Assembly: GCA_015680685.1 (NCBI GenBank)
Contig: MNCI01008727.1
Span: 70,452 to 134,451, forward strand
Length of the DNA stretch: 64,000 nt
Direction of reading: 5' to 3'
From: Gnetum montanum
Taxonomy: Eukaryota; Streptophyta; Gnetopsida; Gnetales; Gnetaceae
Shown: positions 23,590 to 33,279 of the stretch, in pieces
Position numbering within the stretch: position 1 is the first letter of the stretch
Layout of the letters: each line of letters starts with the position of its first letter
Program-made: the position numbers and the translations under genes
Notes under the pieces: generated by a model
The model's input: only the letters and a program-made list of their open reading frames with translations
What the model was told of the DNA's origin: nothing
Database searches by the model: none

Positions 23590-25518
23590 CATGGGGGAGA
23601 TGACCATCCATGCTAACTATATAAGTGGCTCCTCAATTTTTCATCTTTTTGTTTTACACATTGTTATTTTTACAAATTTTTGTTTTATGCCTTCTTTATC
23701 TTACATCTTTTTGTTTTTTCTTTATTAATTTTTTCCAATTTTTTGACATCATTAATAAATTTTATTTTTCTTAAATAATTTGCAATTTATTATATATTTT
23801 TCTTTATTTTTTTGTGATTTTCTTATCATGTTTTAATAATAACATGCCTTATTGCCAACTTGGTACAATGTGGTTTGTTTGATGTAGGCATGTGCTATTT
23901 GGTTATTTAATTGTTGGTGTCTAGATTCTAGCTTTGAATTTTATTACTAATAACTAGAACATGGTTTCTTTTTCATGAAATAGGTAGTGAGTCCACAACA
24001 TCCACCCATCCATAGACTTTATGGTTTTCCTTGTTGTGAAAGTATGAGGTCCCTTTTCATTAAGAAAACATTAACAAACTTGTGACCTTTGTAGTCTTTG
24101 GACTTGGAAAGGATTCAAAGGTTTGAATAGGGTATAACTTCTAGGGGACTTGGTACTCTTTATGCCTTTCTACTTACTTGGGTGCATGTGTGTTTTCATG
24201 GATTTCTTACCATTCCGTGTCAACCAATAACAGGAAGTTGAATAAGTCTTTGCATGGTATGGTTTCCATTTCAAAATTAAAAAAAAGGATGGAAATCTAA
24301 ATCACATACCTTAAAAAAAATAAACAAGCTACAAGCACTAGTTATGATACTAGAAAGACATGTTACCCAGGCCTGAAGGTCCCCTCTAACTAAGGGCCTT
24401 TCTCACTTTTTGGACTTGGAAAGGATTCAAAAGTTTGAATAAGGTATGACTTCTAGGGAACTCAATACTCTTTATTCCTTTCTGATTACTTGGGTGCATG
24501 TTTGTTTTGATGGATTTTTGAGTGTTCCATGTTGACCAATAATAGGAAGTTAAATAAGTCTTTACATGGTGTAGTTTCCATTTCAAAAAAATGATGGAAA
24601 TTCAAAGCACATCCCTTAGAAAAAATAAATGGACTACAAGCACTAGTTATGGGACTAGAAAGACATGTTACCCATGCTTGAAGATCTCCTCTAACTAAGG
24701 TCCTTTCTCACTTTCTACTTCTCTTTTCTTCTTAAATAAGAAACCATGGTTATTTTGTGAAAGCACTCTTGTGTCTCAAGGGGATGGATTGGTCTTAGAG
24801 TGGTGATGTAAAGCCACTAAACGTGTTTGGTTTTGGTCTAGACTAATGATGAATTTTATCAAGTCACTTAAACATAAAATTTACAAGGAATTTTATGTGA
24901 CCTTAATTGAGAACTCCATTTCACTTTCTCTCTCATCCATCTATGCTTTCCATGCCTCACCACACTGTCAATGTTCATGCTCTTGTTTGATGTCTTGGTT
25001 TGATGTGTCGAAATTCTTACGTAGTTTCTTCTATGTTTTTTTACTTAACTTTTCATAACCATTAATCACCTATGAGGCCCACTGACTCCTTGGTTTGAGG
25101 TTATGCAAGGGCAACAAAGGGCATGTTCTTGCTTTGGGGAGGACCCACTTGCATATCTTTTGGTTGTATTAGTTAAGTTTTTTATCCTTAGACATTCTCA
25201 TAATCAAATCCTTTTATGTGCTTCAACAATGACATCCAATTGTGTGCATCTTCACAAATTTTTTTAGTAAAATCCTCTTTTTTATTGTTGTGAATTCTTT
25301 AACCCTCTTCAAGTATTTTATCGCATTTGGGCTTTTCAAACTTTTGTAAGGGACCACTTATCCATTTCACCTCATTTTTCAATCTTCTTGCTAACACTAT
25401 TAAAGGAATCAATCCACCATAATCACAACATATCCAAGTGTAACTACTAATGAGACAAGGTACCTAAAAGCTATACATTTCATATTGCACACTAATCCAT
25501 AATTTTGTTGTGATTGTA
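23590..25518 (+). other. Conserved non-coding spacer of element C
   Basis: Begins with CATGGGGGAGATG, a copy of the PPT box. It includes GAAAGACATGTTACCCATGC (24658-24677, and a variant at 24354) and TTTGGGGAGGACCCACTTGC (25134-25153), both shared with the pol-less elements. It ends at the splice-acceptor-like TGTGATTGTAG (25509-25519). No coding frame is visible, and I see no clear internal TATA box here. Confidence 0.6.
24100..24717 (+). repeat. Tandem duplication in the spacer of element C
   Basis: Two adjacent copies of about 310 bp (24100-24411 and 24412-24717), each starting GGACTTGGAAAGGATTCAAA and ending CTTTCTCACTTT. They differ at roughly 12% of sites by eye. Element E has a single copy (about 44420-44750), so the duplication is specific to C. 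Confidence 0.85.
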
Positions 25519-25700
25519 GTGGGAATCATGGATTGGAAGCAGGGCTATCTTTACTAAAGAATAAGCAGCAACACCATGCAATGAGGACCCTTCATGATCA
25601 TTGAATCTTCTACCCCACTCCTCAGTTGCTAGAGGAGTTGGATGTCAGTTTTGGCTAGGCTATTCAATTCTATTGTCATGAACATCCAATTTTGTAAAAA
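25519..25700 (+). pseudogene. Remnant of the aORF start and end in element C
   Basis: After the acceptor-like TGTGATTGTAG an ATG (25528) gives MDWKQGYLY then a stop. The ending (TGAACATCCAATTTTGTAAA, 25679-25698) matches E's 3' flank of the aORF (57509 onward). The roughly 2.7 kb aORF body found in A, D, E and F is therefore absent, probably through internal deletion. Confidence 0.5.
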
Positions 25701-25843
25701 ATTGTAAATTCGTATGGTTTGGCACTTAGAATCTATTTATTTCATTTGAGTTAGTTGCATATCAATCAATAATCCCATACATTTTCAATATTTTGTAAGG
25801 GACTTGTTCATCCTTTTTTCTTCACTCGAGGAAAAGTTTTCAT

Positions 25844-25858
25844 CTAGTCATGGGGGTA
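25844..25858 (+). other. Polypurine tract of element C
   Basis: CTAGTCATGGGGGTA directly before the 3' LTR. Confidence 0.85.
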
Positions 25859-26735
25859 TGATGAAGTGTATTTTGTTTTTCTTCGATATCAAATATCTGA
25901 TATCAGAACCCTGATATTAGATACTCAATATCAGAATCCAAGAAGCAATGTCAAATATCCGATATTGCATGTTGTGTGTCAATCTTTAAATATAGTGCTT
26001 GGGTGCATGGTTCGGTCATAGGTCTTGTGATAGTTGTAGAAGAAATCTTGTAGTTTTCTCATTTGAAAGTTAGAATATTTTTTCTAAGTGCCCAAAACAA
26101 GAGTCAAAAAGTGTATAGATCTTTATTCAAGCATTGATGTACTTGAGCACACTAGTCTAAATGATAATAAAGAAGAGCCTTTTGATTAAACCTCATAGCA
26201 CTTGGAATAGATTAATGATTTATTTCTACATTTATCATTTTCATTAATTATGTGATTAATTAAGATACGTAAGACTTTAACTAATTAACTAATTAAGTTA
26301 AATGGATTAAACACATAAGTACGATTGCTTCGAGAATAACATACAGTACTTGGTATTCCTAGCAGCACTTAATGCTTGGTAACCTAGCAATGTTGTATGC
26401 ATTTAGGATGTGTATGGAAAGTGTGACTAGATGCTTAGGTTAGGAAAGTTAGTTATTAATTAGTAATAAAATTAGTTAAATTGGTTAATAAATTGAGTTT
26501 TAAATTGTTATGAATTATAGACAAATAAAATATAATATAATAAAAATCATGTGCCCCAATTACGCTTAACCATACAACTAAGCTTTACAAGTGTAGTTGG
26601 AAAGACCATGATTGTCACCATTAGATTTCACTTCCTAGAATACTTAGAAAATTAAGGTCTATGGAATTCAACTAGATTATGTGTAAACACTTGTAATTCG
26701 TATGGTTTGGCATAGGGTATACTTGCATCTCATCA
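25859..26735 (+). repeat. 3' LTR of element C
   Basis: 877 bp, TGATGAAGTGTA to TCTCATCA. It aligns with 16438-17277. The TATA box is degraded (TTTAAATA, 25986). It carries a GTGCCCAAAACAAGAGTC segment absent from the 5' copy, which accounts for part of the length difference. Confidence 0.9.
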
Positions 26736-27254
26736 CTAATGACATTAAAGTGCTATTAATATTTTTTTTGACTTTAAGATAAATCATGACATTAAAAATT
26801 TTTTACAATTGACTATAATTTTCTAAATGTGTTTCAAGTTACATGACATGACTTGCCTACAAGGATGAAAAACTATTTTTTACAAATATTTAGAACATAC
26901 ATCTAATACATTATTTCTATGGAACTTAGAACCTTAGAACCTCTTGCTTGTATGAAACTAATTAGATAAGAAAATAATGAATCTAAATTTGCACTATATC
27001 TATGAGGTGGTTGTACTATACCTTATAAATTTCCAATGATAATCATTTCTGAATATTCAATTTAAGGATATTGTGTAATCATTTTAGGAAGTACATTAAC
27101 CAATTGTACTATATCTATAACATGATTTAGAGGTAGTTAAAATAGGAAGAAAGCTTTATAAGTCATGATTTTTACTTTTAATTTAATAACAACTTTTTAA
27201 AAAGATTTAGTTTAAAGTAAAAATGGAAAGAAACCAATTATTAACGGTAGAATC
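26736..27254. other. AT-rich host spacer
   Basis: Continuation of the host sequence left of element C. No gene or repeat boundary seen. Confidence 0.5.
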
Positions 27255-27967
27255 TATTAACCTTTTGGTATGTCAAAACCTTAAAGAAAATGGAGAATGT
27301 ATATTGTATGTATGTAATGATAATTTTGTAGAGAAATGAATAAGAGCTTCACATGAAGACTTGAGGTTTCAAGAAACAAGATCTACGTTGAGATCTTGAA
27401 ATGAAGAATATATGGACAAGATGAGAGCATGGATGAAAATGGAGTCTACAAGTCAAATTGAGGGTTTCCAAAGACTTTCAAAATGTCAAATTGACATGGG
27501 AATGCCTCAAACTCGAAAGCGCTAAAGTAAAGTAAACATATTTAGAAAAACATAGACGTCTATCTTAAACAAAGACATCTACATGCAAAAATATCCTTTT
27601 TTAGGTAGACATCTCTTCTACTTTGAGGGCTATCTCAAGTATACATCTAAACTTCAAAGCAGATGTTCATACTAGTCATTTGATAGTAGTTGCATGAATT
27701 TCGAGGAGTTTTGAAAATCTCTAAGGCTATAAGATAATGCAAAAATCTTAGAAATTATGCAAGAACTATTCACACAAAGACTTATCATTGGATATTCTAA
27801 GTAATTTTGTTTTTCTCTTCATTGTAACATCATTTGCTTATGATGATTGTACTGAGCTTGAAGCATAAGGATCTATAATTATGATGATTTGCTTATGATG
27901 ATTGTGGTTGGAGAAATTTTAAATTTAGAAAATTATTCAACCCCTCTTTCTATGTTCTTGATCCTCA
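27255..27967 (+). repeat. 5' LTR of element G
   Basis: 713 bp, beginning TATTAACCTTTTGGTATG (a decayed TGTTGATTTTTTAGTATG) and ending TTCTTGATCCTCA. It lacks about 360 bp of the downstream part kept in the 3' LTR (about 41300-41680). The U3 carries several AGACATCTA-type motifs in both orientations (27555-27670). Confidence 0.75.
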
Positions 27968-27969
27968 AG

Positions 27970-27981
27970 TGGTATTGGAGC
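27970..27981 (+). other. Primer binding site of element G
   Basis: TGGTATTGGAGC, two bases after the LTR. It is one or two changes from TGGTATCAGAGC, the initiator-Met-tRNA-complementary PBS typical of plant copia elements. Confidence 0.85.
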
Positions 27982-28023
27982 TTGGTATTCTCAAGTTTGT
28001 GCTTCAAATTTTTGAAGTAAACT

Positions 28024-29640
28024 ATGAAGGGAATGTCCTACATGAAGCCACTAATGTTTGATAGGTTTGAATTTACATATTAGAAGGTAAGGACATAAGG
28101 CTTCTTCAAGTTTATGGAATTCAAAGTATGGAAGTCAATCCTTGAAGGCTACACATCACCTATCAATAATGCCTCAAAAGCTCTCAAGCCATGGAACAAA
28201 TGGACTACTAAAGAAAAATATAACTTTGTGTATGGATTTAAAGCCAAAAATTATTTATATTATGAATTGAATAAATCAAAACTTAATAGAATATCCAGGT
28301 GTAAGACTACCAAGGAAATATGAAAATCCTTGGAAGCTACTTATGAAGGCATGTCTATAGTTAAATAATCAAAGCTCCTAGTATTGCAAAGTGAATATGA
28401 CAAGCTTAGAATGAAGGAAGGAGAAAAAAGTAAGGATTATTTATCCAAGGCAAACAATATTATTGTAGCTATTAGGGGAATGAGCAAGGACTTACCTAAA
28501 AGTGATGTAATTATAAAAATGATTAGAACATTACTGCTCAAGTTTAGACCTAAGGTCACTACTATGAAGGAAATTAGAGACTTTTGGGTCGTTAAATTTG
28601 AGAAGCTTCAAAGTGCTTTAATTTCTTATGAGATGAATCTAGTAAGTGAATTAGCAATAAAGGAAAAGCCTAATGTTCTATAATTAACATCAAAAGAAAA
28701 GGAGCGGGTTGAACAAGAAACTAATAGTAAGGATCAAATAGCTCTTCTATCAAAAAGAGTTTAAAGACTCATTACAAGGAAAGGGAGAATCTTTAACCAA
28801 TGAAGACCCAATCAATCCAAAGGTAAAGAGAAAGGTAAAAATTCTACAAATTCAAATTTTAATGCATTTTCCATAGAATCTTGGGTATGTGATGAAAGAG
28901 GCCATGTGGCCTCCGAATTTTCTAGCATTGGCAGGTTACAACGAGAAGATAAAACTCTAGCTTATTCGAAAAAGATAAACATCTACACTAGTTGGAATGA
29001 TGGAGAAAAAAGTGAAGAAGAGGTAGATAAAAATACAAAGGATTCACATCTCATTTTCATGGCTCTCATGGATGATGCACAACTGAAGATGAGGACCAAG
29101 TAATTAAAACTAATGAGCAAAGGTATGATCTTTTGTACAATGAATTGTTGTCTTTCCAAAATCTTTGTATAAAACTAAAGAAGGCTATGAAAGAAAAAGA
29201 TCAAGATTTATCTTTTCTTAATACAAGATATTTGGACCTCTTATAATAAAACTTATACCTAAGGGCTAATAACAAAAAACTAACCTTGTCTTGTGAGCAG
29301 ATGAAAAAGAAACTTATAAATACCAAACTGGTGAATGAATGACTAGTCAAAGGGGAAGAATTCCTGCAGATTATGTTGGGACAAGAAAGAAGTCCACATG
29401 ATAAAAGTGATCCAAGATTTTTCCAACAAGAAGAAGCAACTACACAAACTTCATCCAAATAAGAGATTACTCTAAAGATTGAAGTGTCAACTAATACTAT
29501 GTCCAAGCAAAGAGCAACACAAAGGTTTGATCACTTCAACAAAAATAAAAGGGTTAGGTGTCACTTTTGTAATATATTTGGTCATAAGCAATGGAGCTAT
29601 AATTTAAAATATTATCACATGAAAACCTAGTAATATCATA
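28024..29640 (+). pseudogene. gag: gag of element G (copia type), decayed
   Basis: Capsid protein of the Ty1-copia type (UBN2 family). From 28114: EFKVWKSILEGYTSPIN, then a TKEKYNFVYGFKAKNYLYYEL block. After a TGG-to-TGA stop come SLEATYEGMSIVK (28330) and LQSEYDKLRMKEGEKSKDYL (28385), with YLSKANNIIVAIRGM, the usual 'F...I......L' pattern. A degenerate zinc knuckle at 28880 (WVCDERGHVASEF) and a second CCHC-like one at 29551 (CHFCNIFGHKQWSYN) each lack one Cys. A charged stretch (28906-29103) lies between them. No GAG-pre-integrase or polymerase sequence follows. Confidence 0.8.
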
Positions 29641-30269
29641 AGACTCTTTGGTCTTACCAAAATGCACCTAGAAAGGAAGTCTAGCAAGACAAGAAGAAAT
29701 TAAGGACAAATCAAAAGGGCAAGGAGAAAAAAAGGTATGAAGAATTAAATGAAAGGAATAATGCAAAAGAAATTTCATTAAAAATTTTATAAAAGGATTC
29801 CAAACATTGGAATTTGATGAAATTTACATAAAAGAAGGTACTTCAAAAGAAGAATCTCATTCACATGCTTCTTAGAAATTTTCATCTCCATGAGAAAGTA
29901 AGGTAAGTAGAGGTAGGTCTTCATCTCATTTAAAATTTCTTTTGAGACTACCATCCATGGTAGTTATCCCCTAAACCTTCCCTTACTAAGATGTCTACCT
30001 ATAGAAGTCTACACAAAACCATAGATGTCTATCCGTATACCTCTACATCACAAGTTAGACATCTATCTATGTTTTGAAGAGACATGACATGGGCATATAC
30101 TAGTCAAGATATATAGCTATCATTTCATAAAAATCCCTCAATGGCCACAATTGCATAAATCCAAAACTTCATCTTTTCCTTGATTTTTTCACATCCAAGC
30201 ATTGATAGCTAAGGGCATATGACCAAGGCTTCTTCAATAGCGATGTTTTATGCATCTTCTCTCAAATTA
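29641..30269 (+). other. Region between gag and the second ORF of element G
   Basis: Begins with a lysine-rich stretch, possibly the gag tail (to about 29870). At 29985-30065 it carries a cluster of AGATGTCTAC/TAGACATCTA motifs like those in the U3 of this element's LTR. No TATA box is evident. Confidence 0.45.
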
Positions 30270-31880
30270 ATGGCGCACAAGAAGATTGTAATGTCCAAGG
30301 ATGTCAAAGGGAGTTTCTTATAACACTACAAATTCCTATATGTAGTTTCACTCTACCAGAGCTCAGTGTAGATTTCAGGTAACTTGTTCTATTACCATTG
30401 TTTCTGAGAGATCTCTTTATTTTTAGCAATGATATTAGAATTAGCTAATGGCATTTTTTCAAGTATTGAATTGGGTGACCATTATTTCTATCAACTTTTG
30501 TGTCCCTAAAATTATCATTAGAGAATTTTATAGTGATATTGTAATTTCAAATGCTAGTGTTAGTGCTTTTTCTTCCACTATTAAGGGAGTATTGATTGAA
30601 ATCACCATACAAGTTATTAATACCATTATTGGAATTTATAGTTCTAATCTTCATAAGATTACTATTCATTCCATGATTGACATTTTAAAAAATAGTGTAA
30701 TCCCTAGTTCCCATGATGAATTTTGTGATGCTTTGTTTTTTTAGTCTATATATTTGCATAGTGAAAAAGTTCTTAGGAGTCAAATCGCTTCAAATGTTTC
30801 CACCATTTTCTCTAATTATTTTGTATACTATTATTGTAAAAAGGGGAATTTATAGCTATTTTTTGGCAGCCCAAGCCTTTATTCTTTATTGTCTACTCAT
30901 TGAACAACCACTCGAATTGGGCCATATCCTATGCAGAGACATGTTAGGTCTCTTTAATAGGGAGAGAGTCAATGAGCATCCTCATCTCTTTAGTTTTTTG
31001 ATCTATTAGAGAGGTATTCCCATTCTTGATATGCCTTTACCTAAAGGTAAGAGGAGCCTTAATGAGTGCTCAGAGAAGAGGATCTCCAACCATATTGATG
31101 CAACAAAACATAATACCAAGCCTCAAAAGTCAAGGAAGAAGGGATCTACATCACCATCTTGGGCCTCTTCTCAGTTTAGAAATTCCAAATCAATTAGTAG
31201 GTAGATGAGATCCATGCTCAAGAAGCTACTAAAACCTTTTGCTTGTATGATTGGAATGATTGGTAGAAACCTCTATTACCTTCATATGAGAATGGATTCA
31301 AGTGGAGTATCTCTTCCTCCATATGGATAATAGTTTGAGAAGATCATCACTCTTTCCATGTTAGACAATGGTAAGGATTGTCCAGCTCCAACTAGATAGT
31401 CAACAACTATTGGGCCATGTTGGGAATATGACTCAATAAATGCCTCTAATTTAGAGGAGCTTGATGCATCACCTATACAAGTCTAGGGGAGATTCCTGAT
31501 CATATGCAACTTGAACCCAATTCTCATCCTCATGATGATGTTCCATAGAATTTTGAGCAACTAGCCATGGAGAGAAGTTTTGGATCTTCTTCTTAGTGGA
31601 GACTAGTAAACACTATCACAGATACGAGAAAGGTACTTATCTTCTCAACAAGCTCCATCTCATTCACCTACTTCATCCAAAGTTTACGTGAAGCTTCATC
31701 CCAAGAGAGCTCTTGTCCATGTTCCATCATTAGATGATGATGATGATGATGATGAGAAGAACATCTCTAGTGCTAGCACTAGCAGTTACAATGATGAGGA
31801 GTAGAAATATAGGAATTCTTATGTAACAACTACTTTTGATGATGAGTCTAATGATGCTACCAAGATTAGTGACTAGGTTC
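30270..31880 (+). pseudogene. Second ORF of element G with plant-transposon-protein-like domain
   Basis: An ATG at 30270 opens MAHKKIVMSKDVKGSF. From 30448 the frame gives INFCVPKIIIREFYSDIVIS, then STIKGVLIEITIQVINTIIG. 'REFY' followed by 'v.G..i.it...IN...G' is the signature of the 'putative plant transposon protein' domain, by memory of the family. From 30850 SYFLAAQAFILYCLLIEQ and RERVNEHPHLFSFLIY fit the later helical part. A basic, serine-rich stretch follows, and a DDDDDDD acidic run (31735-31755) sits near the C-terminus. Frame changes and stops show decay. Its job is unknown. It differs in sequence from the aORF of A, D, E and F but belongs to the same broad domain type. Confidence 0.6.
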
Positions 31881-32320
31881 TCTTGTTGGTCCTCCCTTTT
31901 AGGTGATGTCGAGAAAGGGGGGAAAGTTTTATGGATTTTGTGGACAGTTGTATATAGTTATTTATGGATATAGGGATATGGACTTGTATGAATAGCATTT
32001 TGACCTTTTTATGAGACATTTGTAGGCAACATATGGTAGTATTTTTTTTATCATGTTTATGTACATGGAAAACATTTTTTGGTAGCATGACATATAGTGA
32101 GATAGGTTTGGCATTTGGACAATTTATGGAGACTTCCTTTTGTTATCTATTTTTCTTTAACCCATTTCCTTGAGCCTTTTATCCCTATTCCAAAGTTACC
32201 CTCAACTACCTTGAAATTTACAGGTCTTAAATGCTTTTATTATTTATCACTTAATTTATGTGCTATGAATAGTAATAATTCATATTCTTAAGTTTTGGAA
32301 ATTACCAAAAAGGAGGATAT
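31881..32320 (+). other. 3' untranslated end and polypurine tract of element G
   Basis: Non-coding. It ends in CAAAAAGGAGGATAT (32306-32320), a purine-rich tract just before the LTR start TGTTGATTTT at 32321. Confidence 0.7.
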
Positions 32321-32462
32321 TGTTGATTTTTTAGTATGTTAAAACCTTAAAGAAAATTAAGAATGTAGATTGTATGTATGTAAAGATAATTTTGCAAGGC
32401 CATGAACAAGAACTTCACATGGAGATATGAGGTCTCAAGAAACAAGATCCATGTTGAGATGC
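32321..32462 (+). repeat. 3' LTR of element G, left piece
   Basis: 142 bp matching the beginning of 27255-27967. It is interrupted by element D at the duplicated site GATGC (32458-32462). Confidence 0.9.
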
Positions 32463-33279
32463 TGATGAGTCATGTTTTGGTAGGGCTCTGATATCAAAGC
32501 CACGTTATTGAGTATTCGATATTAGGGCACAACCTCTAATGTCAAGAATCCAATATTGCTCCTTCCATGCTAGCCTATAAATACAAAACTTGGGTGCATA
32601 GTTTGGCGATAGATTTTAAGAGATTTTAGAGGTAAATATAGAAAAGTTTTGTTAGTTTTTTTCTAATGCTTGCCCACAGTGTGATGTTAAGTGACTATAT
32701 AGTATCCTTATTGGAGTGTGACATAGTTGGACATGTTACATGTTTAGCAATAAAGATTGAGATTACCTCCATCATTGTAGTGTCCACTTAGCTTTATTAT
32801 TGTTAATTATCTAAATGCTTACTATTTTCCTTAGTTAATGTTTATTATTTCTTATTCTTTATTATTTCTATAATTCAGTATAATGAGTATGACTAATCAT
32901 AAGTGCTTAAGTATAATTACTTGGTAACCCAGTAGTGTTATCGTTTGGTATGCCCAATAACGGTACACTTGGTAATCCCACCGGTAGTTGCATAAATTCC
33001 AAGGCATGTACAAAAGGTTAGGAATAGATACTCATGGCACGTAGGCTAATTTAGACTCTACTGTCCCTTGTTAATTAGATTAAATAATTAATTTTCTTGT
33101 TATTGTTAGGAGTAGCATAACACTATAATAATATAATTATCATATGCCTCACTTTTGACTAAACCATACATAACAAAGCTACAACTAGTCCAAGTGGGAA
33201 GATAGAAAATTGCAATCAAGACATAACAATCTAGATGCCATAACTAGTCCCATCCCAAAAATTCAATAGGATCGTGCAT
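32463..33279 (+). repeat. 5' LTR of element D, 3'-truncated
   Basis: Starts TGATGAGTCATGTTTTGGTA. The TATA box is TATAAATA (32576-32583). The alignment with 39948-40815 stops at GGATCGTGCAT, after which gag-leader sequence follows, so the LTR end and PBS are gone. Confidence 0.88.

Larger units (their letters stand above)
16438..26735 (+). mobile_element. Element C: Athila/Tat-like Ty3-gypsy retrotransposon with gag-pol
   Basis: 10.3 kb with 840- and 877-bp LTRs and target duplication CTAAC (16433-16437) / CTAAT (26736-26740). Order: 5' LTR, PBS, gag, protease, RT, RNase H, integrase, spacer, a splice-acceptor-like box with a short aORF remnant, PPT, 3' LTR. RT before integrase places it in Ty3-gypsy. 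The wording of the RT-RNase H region (VLKRCMEIN..LNW, GIVLGH.IS, GIE) matches the Athila/Tat branch. It shares LTR ends, PBS, PPT and spacer boxes with A, D, E and F, so it is their pol-bearing relative. All genes are broken by stops. Confidence 0.9.

Noticed and set aside
25180-25500. Internal TATA promoter in element C
   Set aside because: No convincing TATA or U3-like block was found, in contrast to A, D and F.
30379-30426. Possible mini-intron (AG|GTAACT...TTTAG) in the second ORF of element G
   Set aside because: At 48 bp it is too short for a plant intron, and no second copy is available to compare.
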